Origin: Dehalococcoidia bacterium
Lineage (GTDB): Bacteria; Chloroflexota; Dehalococcoidia; SZUA-161
NCBI GenBank assembly: GCA_030619685.1
Contig: JAUXAX010000001.1
Coordinates: 62,001-126,000, forward strand
DNA: 64,000 nucleotides
Direction: 5' to 3'
The notes below the pieces were generated by a model. That model was not told the DNA's origin, did not search any database, and worked only from the letters and a program-made list of their open reading frames with translations. Numbering within the stretch: the stretch's first letter is position 1; every line of letters starts with the position of its first letter. This document shows, piece after piece, positions 43,137 to 52,123 of this stretch. Position numbers and translations under genes: made by a program.

Positions 43137-43985
43137 CTATTTCTCCTCTAATCCAAGCTCTTCTTCTTCGTCCTCCCCATGTGCAAGAGCAACCATCTCT
43201 TCGAGAGAGGTAACTTGCTCAGACACCGGCTCTTCCTTTTCCAATTCGCCCGGGTACTCCTCTTCAAGGCCTTCCTCGTCGTCTTCTCGCTCATGCTTCA
43301 ACACGCTATCTTTAACATAGGGCCTGAAGCCGTCAGCAGCTCGCGCGGGGAAAGAAGGACGCCCCGCTTGGCTGGGATGCTGGAAGACCTCTTTGATCAT
43401 CACCTTGCAACTGTCTTCCGATATACTGGCGACACCCGCAGCATATTTGTTGCCGCTCTCCATCAGCTTGATAAGGCGCAGCCCGAGCCTAGGCTCAACC
43501 TCACCGATATACTCGCCATCTACGGTTTCCACCGTTAGGCTTTGCCCCCTGGGTTCGAGGTGAACCGGATCACCAGCCGCTATTCTTGCCAGCACCTCCG
43601 GTAGTGCTAGCTGATAAAGATCGGTTACGTCCGCCTTACCCGTCTCCTCAATAAAAAGGTGGGAGCTGACCTGCCTCCCGTTCTTAGGTCCAGTATCTAC
43701 CTCTTTGAGATGAGCCAAACGATCCAGGTTCTTCTTGGCAATGCCATTGTTGGGATCGATCTCCAGAGCACGGCCGTAAGCCTCCCTTGCCTCGGCATAT
43801 TTTCCCAGTTGAGTTGACGCCTTGCCCAATCGATTGTAGGCATCTACATCGTCGGGAAAGATCTCGATTATGCCCTTGTTGACGGTAACAGCCTCCTCCC
43901 ACCGGCTTTGCATTGCCAAAGCTATAGCCTCATTGGTACGATGCCGCCTTAGCTTTGCCTTCTCACTTAGCTGATAGAATACCAT
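43137..43985 (-). CDS. TPR-repeat protein with acidic tail
   Basis: A 282-aa cytoplasmic protein. Two tetratricopeptide repeats occupy about 15-90 (WEEAVTVNKGIIEIFPDDVDAY-type and YAEAREAYGRALEIDPNNG). The middle part (about 110-210) has a small beta-rich domain with VEPRLGLRLIKLMESGNKYAAGV, reminiscent of nucleotide- or RNA-binding beta folds but not assigned. The last 60 residues are highly acidic (EREDDEEGLEEEYPG, EDEEEELGLEEK). The function is unknown. It has a good promoter and its own terminator, so it is monocistronic. Confidence 0.75.
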   Translation of the reverse strand: MVFYQLSEKAKLRRHRTNEAIALAMQSRWEEAVTVNKGIIEIFPDDVDAYNRLGKASTQLGKYAEAREAYGRALEIDPNNGIAKKNLDRLAHLKEVDTGPKNGRQVSSHLFIEETGKADVTDLYQLALPEVLARIAAGDPVHLEPRGQSLTVETVDGEYIGEVEPRLGLRLIKLMESGNKYAAGVASISEDSCKVMIKEVFQHPSQAGRPSFPARAADGFRPYVKDSVLKHEREDDEEGLEEEYPGELEKEEPVSEQVTSLEEMVALAHGEDEEEELGLEEK

Positions 43986-44026
43986 ATCTACCTCGACTAA
44001 CTTCTAGCTAGTTCTTAACCTTGCGG

Positions 44027-44055
44027 ATTTTAACCACTTCCCAAAACATTTTCAA
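44027..44055 (-). promoter_or_regulatory. Sigma70-type promoter of the TPR gene
   Basis: Minus-strand TTGAAA (44050-44055, 5/6), 17 bases, TAAAAT (44027-44032, 5/6). The start near 44020 gives a leader of about 35 bases before the ATG at 43985. Confidence 0.55.
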
Positions 44056-44082
44056 GAGCCAAATGTCCACTTTTTTGACGAG

Positions 44083-44109
44083 TAGCATATCCTGGGTCAC
44101 GATATGCTA
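44083..44109. repeat. 9-bp inverted repeat, possible operator
   Basis: TAGCATATC (44083-44091), 9 bases, GATATGCTA (44101-44109). It lies about 30 bases upstream of the TPR promoter. An operator for a dimeric regulator is the simplest reading; no matching site was found elsewhere in the window by eye. Confidence 0.5.
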
Positions 44110-44482
44110 TCATGAATCGATGAAAAATGAAATAGGAAAAAAGGGCTATTTGGGAGTAGGCCCTGTCCCTAGCGAGTAGTATTATATAGATGTCTTGTTG
44201 GCCTCACTGCAATCTGCTTGTAAGCTCTTCGTAATTTCTACTTTACATCTGTAACCCTTCCTCAGTCCGATGTACGTACAATTGCATACGATCACATACG
44301 ACCTGAGGACTCCTGCGGCATAGATCAGCATACCTCTTGACCAACATAGGTTAGGCAATACAACACACTAAGACCACATCAAGCACCGAGCATCTGACAT
44401 CCTCTAAATTCCTGGAACAGTGGAAACCAAATCTAAGAAGTGAGGTGATGTGTCACTAATCATTATGAACGAGTATACTTGC

Positions 44483-44511
44483 TTGCCAGGCAATGCCACC
44501 ATGTTTATAAT
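44483..44511 (+). promoter_or_regulatory. Strong promoter placed for a leaderless nitroreductase mRNA
   Basis: TTGCCA (44483-44488, 5/6), 17 bases, TATAAT (44506-44511, 6/6). The expected start at about 44517-44519 lies only 2-4 bases before the ATG at 44521, and there is no Shine-Dalgarno sequence. Confidence 0.6.
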
Positions 44512-44520
44512 CAGTCGGTA

Positions 44521-45123
44521 ATGAAGAAGGTCCAACTCCCCCCAGAGCTAGCCTATAACGGGCTCAGTGTAGAGAAAGCTATTGCCAAGAGGAGATCTGA
44601 GCGAAGTTTCTCAGGGAAGACAATGTCTTTGGCTGAGCTATCGCATATTCTTTACTACTCAAGTGGTATCACGGACAAGCGCACTGGACTCAGAGCTGCT
44701 CCCTCGGCAGGGGCTACCTACCCCATAGAGGTCTACCCCGTGATAAGCAACGTCGAGGGTTTAACCAGGGGAATTTACCACTATTTGGTCGCCTCTCATG
44801 AGCTGGAGCTGGTCCACGAGGGCGATTTCCGCCATGAGATGTCTCTGGCCGCACTGGGAGAGAGAATGTTGATAGAGGCAAACGTAGTTCTGGTGCTCTC
44901 TGCCATTTTCCAGCGCACCCAGCGCCAATATCGAGAGCGTGCCCAACGCTACATCCTCTTCGAGGCAGGGCATATAGCCCAAAATACCTGCCTTGTGGCC
45001 ACTTCGATGGGGTTAGGAACTTGCGCCATCGGCGCTTTCTACGACGAGGACTTTAACCGCCTGCTGGGAGTCGATGGCAGAGAGGAGAGTGTACTTTACC
45101 TGGTAGCGGTGGGTAAAATCTAA
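44521..45123 (+). CDS. SagB-type nitroreductase family protein
   Basis: FMN-dependent oxidoreductase of 200 aa. The SagB/ThcOx-type marks are RRSERSFSGKTMSLAELSHILYYSSG, RAAPSAGATYPIEVYPV, and AGHIAQNTCLVATSMGLGTCAIGAFYDE. Proteins of this group oxidise azolines in peptide toxins, but many standalone copies, as here, have unknown substrates; no YcaO or precursor peptide is nearby. A longer frame from 44479 overlaps the -35/-10 promoter, so ATG 44521 is used. It opens the long plus-strand run of the right half of the window. Confidence 0.8.
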   Translation: MKKVQLPPELAYNGLSVEKAIAKRRSERSFSGKTMSLAELSHILYYSSGITDKRTGLRAAPSAGATYPIEVYPVISNVEGLTRGIYHYLVASHELELVHEGDFRHEMSLAALGERMLIEANVVLVLSAIFQRTQRQYRERAQRYILFEAGHIAQNTCLVATSMGLGTCAIGAFYDEDFNRLLGVDGREESVLYLVAVGKI

Positions 45124-45136
45124 CAGAGGAAGGCTT

Positions 45137-45667
45137 TTGAACAAGCTCAGGGTTATTATCACCAAAGAAGAGATCGAGAAGAAGGTCGCAGAGCTTGCCG
45201 ACGAACTCAGGAGGGACTACCAAGACAAGCACCCCCTCCTCATTGGTATACTCAAGGGCAGCTTCGTTTTCCTATCCGATCTGATACGTAAACTGAACAT
45301 ACCTGTCGAGATCGATTTCATCAGGTTGTCGAGCTACGGCGCCGGAAAAGAGACCTCAGGCAGAGTCAAGCAGGTTCAGGGAATCAAGACCTCGATCTCG
45401 ATAAGAGGAAGGCATGTCCTGGTGATCGAGGACATTGTGGATAGTGGACGTACAACACGTTTTCTCCTCGACTATCTTGGTCGCCGAAAGCCGGCATCAC
45501 TCAAGCTATGCACAATGTTCGACAAACCCTCAAGGCGAGCAGTGGAGGTTCCCATCGACTATCGAGGCTTCACGGTCCCCAACGCCTTCGTTATCGGCTA
45601 CGGGCTTGACCTCGACGAGAAGTTCCGCCACCTGCCTGACCTCTGTGTCCTAGAGGATCAAGAATGA
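45137..45667 (+). CDS. hpt: Hypoxanthine phosphoribosyltransferase
   Basis: Salvages hypoxanthine (and probably guanine) to IMP/GMP with PRPP. The PRPP loop is VLVIEDIVDSGRTT and other motifs are GILKGSFVFLSDL and a Y-G-L-D-L-D-E-K-F-R region at the C-terminus, all characteristic. It starts with TTG 13 bases after the nitroreductase stop and overlaps ade by 4 bases (ATGA), which ties it to adenine deamination. Confidence 0.92.
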   Translation: MNKLRVIITKEEIEKKVAELADELRRDYQDKHPLLIGILKGSFVFLSDLIRKLNIPVEIDFIRLSSYGAGKETSGRVKQVQGIKTSISIRGRHVLVIEDIVDSGRTTRFLLDYLGRRKPASLKLCTMFDKPSRRAVEVPIDYRGFTVPNAFVIGYGLDLDEKFRHLPDLCVLEDQE

Positions 45668-47382
45668 GCCTCGAAGAATTGATAGCTGCAGGCACGGGTG
45701 CTACTCCAGCCGACCTCTTGCTTGCCAATGCCAAGATAGTGAACACCTTTACCGCTGAGATCGAGGATGGCAACGTCGCCATCCACCAAGGGTACATAGC
45801 TGGCATCGGCGATTATCGTCAGGCGAAGCAAGTTATAGACCTTGAGGGCAGATACCTGGCCCCGGGGCTGATCGACGGACATGTACACATTGAGAGCTCA
45901 CTGCTCCACCCCGCTGAATATGCCAAGGCAGTGGTGCCTCGAGGAGTTTCCTCTGTTGTAACCGACCTCCACGAGATCGCCAACGTGAGCGGGCTCAGAG
46001 GAATCAGATATTTGATGGACTGCGCCCGACGCCTTCCTCTGGACTTCTACTTCATGGCGCCCTCCTGTGTCCCCGCCACACATCTCGAGACAGCGGGAGC
46101 CCAGCTCGGAGAGAAGGAACTCCAAACTGCCTTGAGATGGAAGAACATGATTGGGCTGGGCGAGCTGATGAATTTCCCCGGCGTTTTGAGCCGTGACCAA
46201 GCGGTGATGAAGAAGATCAGGCTCGCTAGAGGCAAACTGATCGATGGCCATGCTCCCGGCCTCAGTGGCAAAGACCTGAATGCCTACCTGGCAGCGGGCA
46301 TTGACTCCGACCATGAGTCAACCACCCTTGAGGAAGGCAGAGAGAAGTTGAGGCGGGGTATGTATCTCATGATCAGGGAGGGTTCATCGGAGAAAAACCT
46401 TGATGAGTTGCTCCCGCTCGTTAACGACAAGACCTATAAGAGGTGCTTTTTCGTGGTCGATGACCGTACCTGTGCTGACCTGCTCAGAGAGGGCGATATC
46501 GACGCTGTGGTCAAGAAGGCAATATCAAGAGGGCTTGATCCTCTCCGCGCTCTGCAAATGGCAACCATCAATACCGCGGAGTACTTCAGGCTGTACAGAG
46601 TAGGTGCTGTGGCGCCGGGATACATAGCCAATCTCCTCGTCATTGATGATCTATTGAAGCTAAGCGTAGATATGGTCTTTTACCGGGGAAGTCTGGTAGC
46701 CAGGGATGGCGAGGCGCTTTTCTCCGCCCCGTGGCGCATTGACCCCGAGATTACCCACTCAGTCAATATCAAGCCTTTCGGCATCGAAGCGCTGAAGATA
46801 CCAGCCGCGAAGAGGTCGCTCCCTGTTATCGAGATCGTCCCTGGACAGATAATCACCAAGAGAATCGATGCAGAGGCGAAGATAGAAGAAGGATTCGTCG
46901 TGCCTGACACCGAGCGAGATATCCTGAAACTGGCAGTTGTGGAAAGGCACAAGGCCAATGGCAATATTGGACTGGGTCTGGTCAGGGGCTTCGGGCTTAA
47001 GAACGGTGCCCTTGGCTCCTCCATCGCCCATGACTCCCACAACCTCGTCATCGTAGGCACCAACGACCAGGACATATTTGCCGCAATCAAGGAGATTGAG
47101 AGGCTCCAGGGAGGGCTGGTCGTGGCTGCAGGAGGGGGGATCCAGGGCTCCCTGGCCCTGCCCATCGCCGGCCTTCTGTCCAACGAACCGCTCGAGGCGG
47201 TGGTGACCAAGCTGGAAGAGCTACAAAGAGCAGCCTCGACTTTGGGCTGCGTGCTCCCCTCCCCCTTCGCTACCCTCTCCTTCCTCGCCCTGCCGGTGAT
47301 ACCGGAGCTCAGGCTGACCGACAAGGGGTTGGTGGATGTAGTGGCTTTCAGGCTGCTCAACTTTGAGAAAGAGGCACGGTAA
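45664..47382 (+). CDS. ade: Adenine deaminase
   Basis: Amidohydrolase converting adenine to hypoxanthine, 572 aa, the usual size. It has [15 protein letters not shown], the metal ligand motif [30 protein letters not shown], the [25 protein letters not shown] segment (substrate side), and the C-terminal domain with [14 protein letters not shown]. It is translationally coupled with hpt. Together with mtnP it would feed adenine from methylthioadenosine to IMP. Confidence 0.93.
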   Translation: MSLEELIAAGTGATPADLLLANAKIVNTFTAEIEDGNVAIHQGYIAGIGDYRQAKQVIDLEGRYLAPGLIDGHVHIESSLLHPAEYAKAVVPRGVSSVVTDLHEIANVSGLRGIRYLMDCARRLPLDFYFMAPSCVPATHLETAGAQLGEKELQTALRWKNMIGLGELMNFPGVLSRDQAVMKKIRLARGKLIDGHAPGLSGKDLNAYLAAGIDSDHESTTLEEGREKLRRGMYLMIREGSSEKNLDELLPLVNDKTYKRCFFVVDDRTCADLLREGDIDAVVKKAISRGLDPLRALQMATINTAEYFRLYRVGAVAPGYIANLLVIDDLLKLSVDMVFYRGSLVARDGEALFSAPWRIDPEITHSVNIKPFGIEALKIPAAKRSLPVIEIVPGQIITKRIDAEAKIEEGFVVPDTERDILKLAVVERHKANGNIGLGLVRGFGLKNGALGSSIAHDSHNLVIVGTNDQDIFAAIKEIERLQGGLVVAAGGGIQGSLALPIAGLLSNEPLEAVVTKLEELQRAASTLGCVLPSPFATLSFLALPVIPELRLTDKGLVDVVAFRLLNFEKEAR

Positions 47383-47387
47383 GCTGG

Positions 47388-48422
47388 ATGAAAGTCTTTA
47401 AGGTCATCGAGTGGCTCGGTGACAAAATAAGGGTCATTGACCAGACCAGGTTGCCTCATGAGGAGGTATTCCTGGAGCTAGCGGACTTTCGTGAGGTAGC
47501 TGACGCCATAAAAGAGCTGCGCATTCGAGGGGCACCTGATATCGGCGTCGCCGCCGCCTACGGCTTAGCCCTGGGAGCACAAAGGATGGACGCGAGCTCC
47601 AAAGATGAGTTCCTGGCTAAACTTCGCCCTGTGAGCGAGGCGCTCTCCTTGTCCCGCCCCACTGCAGTCAACCTCTTCTGGGCGCTGGACAGGATGAACC
47701 GGGTAGCTCAAAGCGGCGAAGAGGTATCGCAAATAAAGGCGGATCTCCTCGCCGAGGCACAGCGGATAGAGTCTGAAAACGACGAGGCCAATCGCCGCCT
47801 CAGCGAGTTCGGAGCGGAGTTCGTCCAAGACGGTTTCACTGTATTGACACACTGCAATGCCGGGGCTCTGGCCACAGCGGGATACGGGACAGCGCTGGGG
47901 GTAATCAAGATAGCCAAGGAGCAGGGCAAGAGGGTAGAGGTTTATGCTACCGAGACCCGCCCCTTATTACAGGGGGCAAGGCTCACCACCTGGGAGCTGC
48001 TCAAGGAGAATATCCCGGTGACACTGATCACCGACAATATGGCCGGATATTTCATGAACAAAGGCGAGATAGATTGCGTCATCGTCGGCGCCGACCGCAT
48101 AGCTGCCAATGGCGATGTGGCCAACAAGATCGGCACCTATACCCTAGCGGTGCTGGCCATGGAGAACGCCATCCCCTTCTATGTCGCCGCACCAGTAAGC
48201 ACCATCGACCTCTCGTTGTCATCCGGCGCCGACATCCCTATCGAGGAGCGCAGCCCCGACGAGGTCACACATATTCAAGGGGTCAGGGTCGCCCCCGAGG
48301 GCGTGAGAGTGGTCAACCCGGCATTCGACGTTACGCCGCACAATTACATATCCGCCATAATTACCGAGCAAGGCGTCATCAGGGAGCCCTATGTGGAGCG
48401 GCTGAGGAAAGTGATTAGCTAA
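47388..48422 (+). CDS. mtnA: S-methyl-5-thioribose-1-phosphate isomerase
   Basis: Isomerase of methionine salvage, 344 aa, converting methylthioribose-1-phosphate to the ribulose form. The marks are [18 protein letters not shown], the catalytic cysteine in [18 protein letters not shown], the aspartate in [19 protein letters not shown], and DISIERS-like [15 protein letters not shown]. Later salvage enzymes (mtnB onward) are not visible, so the product may leave by another route such as the DHAP shunt. Confidence 0.93.
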   Translation: MKVFKVIEWLGDKIRVIDQTRLPHEEVFLELADFREVADAIKELRIRGAPDIGVAAAYGLALGAQRMDASSKDEFLAKLRPVSEALSLSRPTAVNLFWALDRMNRVAQSGEEVSQIKADLLAEAQRIESENDEANRRLSEFGAEFVQDGFTVLTHCNAGALATAGYGTALGVIKIAKEQGKRVEVYATETRPLLQGARLTTWELLKENIPVTLITDNMAGYFMNKGEIDCVIVGADRIAANGDVANKIGTYTLAVLAMENAIPFYVAAPVSTIDLSLSSGADIPIEERSPDEVTHIQGVRVAPEGVRVVNPAFDVTPHNYISAIITEQGVIREPYVERLRKVIS

Positions 48423-48436
48423 CAGGAGGACGAAAA

Positions 48437-49312
48437 ATGGCTGAAGCGAAGCTTGGTGTAATCGGTGGCAGCGGGCTCTATGGAATAGATGGGCTCACCG
48501 ATGTCGAGGAGGTCAAGGTTAAGACGCCCTTCGGCGATCCCAGCGACGCCATCGTCCTGGGCACGCTTGAAGGGACAAGGGTCGCCTTCCTCCCCAGGCA
48601 TGGCCGGGGGCACCGTATCCTGCCCACCGAGCTGCCGGTACGGGCTAACATCTGGGCTTTGAAATCGCTGGGGGTGGAATGGATAATCTCGGTTAGCGCT
48701 GTTGGCAGCCTGAAAGAGGATGTCCAACCACTTGACATCGTTATCCCTGACCAGATTATCGACCGTACCAAGAGCAGGGTGAACACCTTCTTTGGAGAGG
48801 GTATTGTAGTGCACTGTACCTTCGCCGACCCCTTCTGCCCGGTGCTGAGCCAGCTCCTTTACCAGGCAGCCTATTATCATGTGGGCACCCACGTGCCCAG
48901 GGTACACCCCGGGGGTACCTACCTAGCAATGGAGGGGCCTTTCTTCTCCACCAGGGCAGAGTCCAATCTCTATCGCTCCTGGGGGGCAAGCATCATCGGC
49001 ATGACCGCCCTACCCGAAGCCAAGCTGGCAAGGGAAGCTGAGATATGCTACGCCACCATCGCCTGCGTCACCGACTACGATTGCTGGCATGAAGTACACG
49101 AGTCGGTTACCATAGATATGGTGATCTCAAACCTGATGCGGACCGTGGATGCAGCGAAGGTGGTAATAAAGAAGGCCAGCGGTCAACTGCCTCAACACAG
49201 GGAATGCGGTTGCGCTTCTGCCCTCAAAGATGCTATCATTACAGCCAGGGAACTAATTCCCCCTGAGAAAAAGGAGGAGCTGGCTCTGCTGATAGGAAAA
49301 TACCTGGAATGA
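48437..49312 (+). CDS. mtnP: S-methyl-5'-thioadenosine phosphorylase
   Basis: Phosphorolyses methylthioadenosine to adenine and methylthioribose-1-phosphate; 291 aa. Motifs: LGVIGGSGLYGIDGL, FLPRHGRGHRILPTELPVRAN, YLAMEGPFFSTRAESNLYRSWG, and the adenine-binding TDYDCWHE. The D-x-D pair of the last motif is that of MTA phosphorylase rather than inosine phosphorylase. AGGAGG precedes the ATG. The product adenine is the substrate of ade two genes upstream. Confidence 0.92.
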   Translation: MAEAKLGVIGGSGLYGIDGLTDVEEVKVKTPFGDPSDAIVLGTLEGTRVAFLPRHGRGHRILPTELPVRANIWALKSLGVEWIISVSAVGSLKEDVQPLDIVIPDQIIDRTKSRVNTFFGEGIVVHCTFADPFCPVLSQLLYQAAYYHVGTHVPRVHPGGTYLAMEGPFFSTRAESNLYRSWGASIIGMTALPEAKLAREAEICYATIACVTDYDCWHEVHESVTIDMVISNLMRTVDAAKVVIKKASGQLPQHRECGCASALKDAIITARELIPPEKKEELALLIGKYLE

Positions 49313-50352
49313 GCAAAGGAAGGTTCGAGCTAAACGGACTGGCTACCGCAATAGGTAGTATGCCACATACTGACCCTCAAGAAGCGTGCTCTTTAGTCTT
49401 AGCCCACCTCCCCGAGATCCCCGCCTGGCCACAGCTGCCCAAGAAGTCCTTTCTGGAAAGCATGTATGCCCAGTTCAGCGAGGGCTTCCCCGGGGTGGTG
49501 TTGGAAGAGGAGCGCATCTGGGTCGACCGCTCCCAAGACCTGAGCAGGCCCTTAGAGCAGCTCTATGCCGCCTATCTGGAGAGCAGTATAGACCATAGCG
49601 CAGTAAGCTACGAATACGCAGAAGGCTTTCACGTTTTTCTTGACATGGTCGGGAAAGATGGTGAAAGGGCAGTCAAGGGGCAGGTGACTGGCCCCATAAG
49701 CCTTGGGTTGACTGTCACCGACCAGGACCAGCGGCCTCTGCTCTACGATGATGTCCTCGCCGATGCCTTGGCTAAACACCTCAGGCTGAAGGCAGCCTGG
49801 CAGGAAAGGGCACTTGGTGCTATTTCCCCTAACACTATCATCTCAGTCGACGAGCCTTACCTCGCCTCGCTGGGCTCAGCGTTTGTGTCCTTCCCCCGCG
49901 AGCAGGTGGCAACCCTCCTGGAGGAGGTCCTGGGAGGAATAAGTGGGCTTAAAGCTATTCATTGCTGTGGCAACACCGACTGGTCGGTTTTGCTCCAGAC
50001 CTCGATTAACGTTCTAAGCTTCGATGCCTACAACTACGGGGAGACCCTGAGCCTCTATCCCTCAGAGGTAGCAGACTTTCTCAGCCGGGGAGGAGTCATC
50101 GCCTGGGGAATCGTCCCCAACGACGAGCAGGCCTTGGCCAAGGAGGCCGAAGCCAGCCTCCTCGACCGCTTGGAGGAAACGATGGCACTGCTCTCGAAGA
50201 AAGGCGTGAGTTACGATACCCTACAGTCACAATGTCTGATCACCCCATCCTGCGGACTGGGGTCGATTTCAACCGAGGCGGCAGCAAGGGCACTGGAGTT
50301 GACGGCCGGAGTCTCAGCAGGGTTCAGGAAGAGGCTTGACCAGCGAAACTGA
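49309..50352 (+). CDS. Core methionine synthase (MetE C-terminal type, MesD-like)
   Basis: Zinc-dependent methyltransferase making methionine from homocysteine. The 347-aa protein consists only of the C-terminal barrel of MetE: zinc ligands H-C-C in AIHCCGNTDW and C in TPSCGLGS, the homocysteine-side VDEPYLA motif, and the GPISLGLTV segment. It lacks the N-terminal folate-holding barrel of full MetE. Such short proteins in anaerobes, including the MesD type in Dehalococcoides, accept the methyl group from a corrinoid protein rather than folate. It overlaps mtnP by 4 bases and completes the methyl cycle with ahcY and metK 7-8 kb downstream. Confidence 0.8.
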   Translation: MSKGRFELNGLATAIGSMPHTDPQEACSLVLAHLPEIPAWPQLPKKSFLESMYAQFSEGFPGVVLEEERIWVDRSQDLSRPLEQLYAAYLESSIDHSAVSYEYAEGFHVFLDMVGKDGERAVKGQVTGPISLGLTVTDQDQRPLLYDDVLADALAKHLRLKAAWQERALGAISPNTIISVDEPYLASLGSAFVSFPREQVATLLEEVLGGISGLKAIHCCGNTDWSVLLQTSINVLSFDAYNYGETLSLYPSEVADFLSRGGVIAWGIVPNDEQALAKEAEASLLDRLEETMALLSKKGVSYDTLQSQCLITPSCGLGSISTEAAARALELTAGVSAGFRKRLDQRN

Positions 50353-50403
50353 TAAGGGCTTCACAATTGCCTTGCAAGTTGGGAACATTTTGAAGGAGGA
50401 ACC

Positions 50404-51675
50404 ATGAGGCGCAGGGCACCAAAACTGGGAAGAGGGGTGGCTTTGGTGGGGGCCGGGATGTCGAAATTCGGCGCTTTCCCCGACAAGAATACTCGAGAGT
50501 TGTTTGTCGAGGCGTTCAATGCGATGGCCAAATCGGTAGACAAGGGGATGGATACTGAAGACATCGAAGCCCTCTATGTGGGCAACTTCTCCAGCGACCT
50601 ATTCGAGGGACAAGCTCATCTTGCGCCCATTATGGCCGACTGGGTAGGGCTAGTCCCCAAGCCAGCCACCAGGGTAGAGGCTGCTTGTGCGTCCAGTGGC
50701 GTTGCCATAAGGGAAGGGATAATCGCTGTGGCTTCCGGTCTTTACGATATCGTCCTGGTCGGTGGGACCGAAAAAATGACGAACCTTCCTACGGAAGAGG
50801 TAACCGATACACTGGCTGCTGCCAGCGACGTGGTCTATGAGGCTGCTTGCGGCTTTACCTTCCCCGCGCTATATGCCGCTATGGCTACCGCCTATATGGC
50901 GAAGTATGGTGCCACCGTGGAACACTTTATGAAAGTGGGGATCAAAAACCACAACAACGGAGCCCTAAATCCAAAAGCTCAATTTAATAGATCCATCAAA
51001 GACCTCATGGATTCCAGGATTGAAAAGGCAAAACAAAAGGGCGAACCGGTGCCCACCTGGCGTGATGAGCTTGACTTCCTCAAAGACCCCAAGGCCAATC
51101 CCGTGGTTGCCTGGCCGATGAGGCTGTTTGATTGCTCACCCATCACCGATGGAGCAGCCTGTCTTCTCCTTGTTGCCGAGGAGTTAGCCAAGAGTTACTC
51201 CAACGACCCGATATACATCGTCGGCACTGGCCAGGGCAGCGACCATGCCCTGCATGAAAGGGAAGACATGACTTCCATCCTGGCAGCAAGAACCGCAGCC
51301 CGGGAGGCCTACGACATAGCAGGAGTGAAACCCGAAGATATTCAGATCGCTGAGGTCCACGATTGCTTCACTATTGCTGAGCTCGTGGCTATCGAGGATC
51401 TGGGGTTCTTCAAACCTGGCGAGGCCTACAAAGCAACCGAGAAAGGGCTTACGGCTCGCGATGGGCCTAAACCCATCAATACCTCCGGGGGCCTCAAATC
51501 CAAGGGGCATCCTGTAGGAGCTTCAGGTGCAGGGCAAGCGGTGGAGATATGGTGCCAGATGCGAGGAGAAGCAGGTCCGAGGCAAGTTCCAGGAAAAGAC
51601 ATTCACCTCGCTTTAACTCATAACGTCGGAGCAACCGGCGGTACCTGCGCAGTTCATATCTATCAGAGGAGGTAA
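50404..51675 (+). CDS. Thiolase-family protein (SCP2-thiolase type), first copy
   Basis: A 423-aa condensing or cleaving enzyme of the SCP-x thiolase type. The nucleophilic cysteine is C95 in RVEAACASSGVAI, and the histidine motifs are EVHDCFTIAELVA and GHPVGASGAGQA, with a SGGLKSKGHP lead. It lies directly before a DUF35 (OB-fold/zinc-ribbon) gene, its usual partner. It has GAAGGAGG before the ATG. The acyl substrate is unknown; in archaea a similar thiolase/DUF35 pair works with HMG-CoA synthase, but no such gene is seen here. Confidence 0.88.
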   Translation: MRRRAPKLGRGVALVGAGMSKFGAFPDKNTRELFVEAFNAMAKSVDKGMDTEDIEALYVGNFSSDLFEGQAHLAPIMADWVGLVPKPATRVEAACASSGVAIREGIIAVASGLYDIVLVGGTEKMTNLPTEEVTDTLAAASDVVYEAACGFTFPALYAAMATAYMAKYGATVEHFMKVGIKNHNNGALNPKAQFNRSIKDLMDSRIEKAKQKGEPVPTWRDELDFLKDPKANPVVAWPMRLFDCSPITDGAACLLLVAEELAKSYSNDPIYIVGTGQGSDHALHEREDMTSILAARTAAREAYDIAGVKPEDIQIAEVHDCFTIAELVAIEDLGFFKPGEAYKATEKGLTARDGPKPINTSGGLKSKGHPVGASGAGQAVEIWCQMRGEAGPRQVPGKDIHLALTHNVGATGGTCAVHIYQRR

Positions 51676-51678
51676 TCC

Positions 51679-52092
51679 TTGACTGAGGAAAGAGAAGTTA
51701 ACAGCGCCTCCTTCTATCAGTTTCTCGCTGAGAAGAAGCTCATGGCTTCGCGGTGCAAGAAGTGTCAGACATTATCTCTACCACCCCACCCTATCTGTAC
51801 CAAGTGCCACGGAAATGATATGGAATGGGTGGAGCTGAAGGGCAACGGCAAACTCGCTGCTTTCACTGCTATCGCCGTGGGCCCCACCTGTACAATCGAG
51901 GAAGGATATGATAGAAATAATCCTTACCTCGTCGGAGTCGTAGAACTGGACGAGGGGCCGAAAATAAGTAGCCGAATCCACGGGCTCGATCCCAAGAAAC
52001 CGGAGAATATCAAGGTCGGGACCCCTCTCACTGTGGAGTTTCTGGAGCAAGGGGAAGGCAAGAAGTGTTTCCTGGCCTTCAAAGCTCCGTAA
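51679..52092 (+). CDS. DUF35 OB-fold/zinc-ribbon acyl-CoA-binding partner, first copy
   Basis: A 137-aa TTG-initiated protein, 3 bases after its thiolase. A rubredoxin-like zinc ribbon (SRCKKCQTLSLPPHPICTKC) is followed by the OB fold with LKGNGKLAAFTAI and a C-terminal VEFLEQ region. Members dock onto thiolases or hydratases and present acyl-CoA, as in the archaeal HMG-CoA synthase complex and steroid ChsH2. Confidence 0.85.
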   Translation: MTEEREVNSASFYQFLAEKKLMASRCKKCQTLSLPPHPICTKCHGNDMEWVELKGNGKLAAFTAIAVGPTCTIEEGYDRNNPYLVGVVELDEGPKISSRIHGLDPKKPENIKVGTPLTVEFLEQGEGKKCFLAFKAP

Positions 52093-52123
52093 GCAACGAT
52101 TAGAAATAACCAAGGAGCGACAG

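Larger units (their letters stand above)
43986..44520. other. Long divergent intergenic region between the TPR gene and the nitroreductase gene
   Basis: 535 bases holding two good promoters pointing outward (44027-44055 minus, 44483-44511 plus) and a 9-bp dyad at 44083-44109. The middle (about 44110-44440) is AT-rich, without an ORF, tRNA or recognised RNA. Confidence 0.4.

Noticed and set aside
44075..44109. MerR-type promoter with dyad between -35 and -10
   Set aside because: TTGACG is present, but the spacing to any TATNNT hexamer is 20-22 bases rather than the 19-20 of MerR promoters and no gene starts nearby on that strand.
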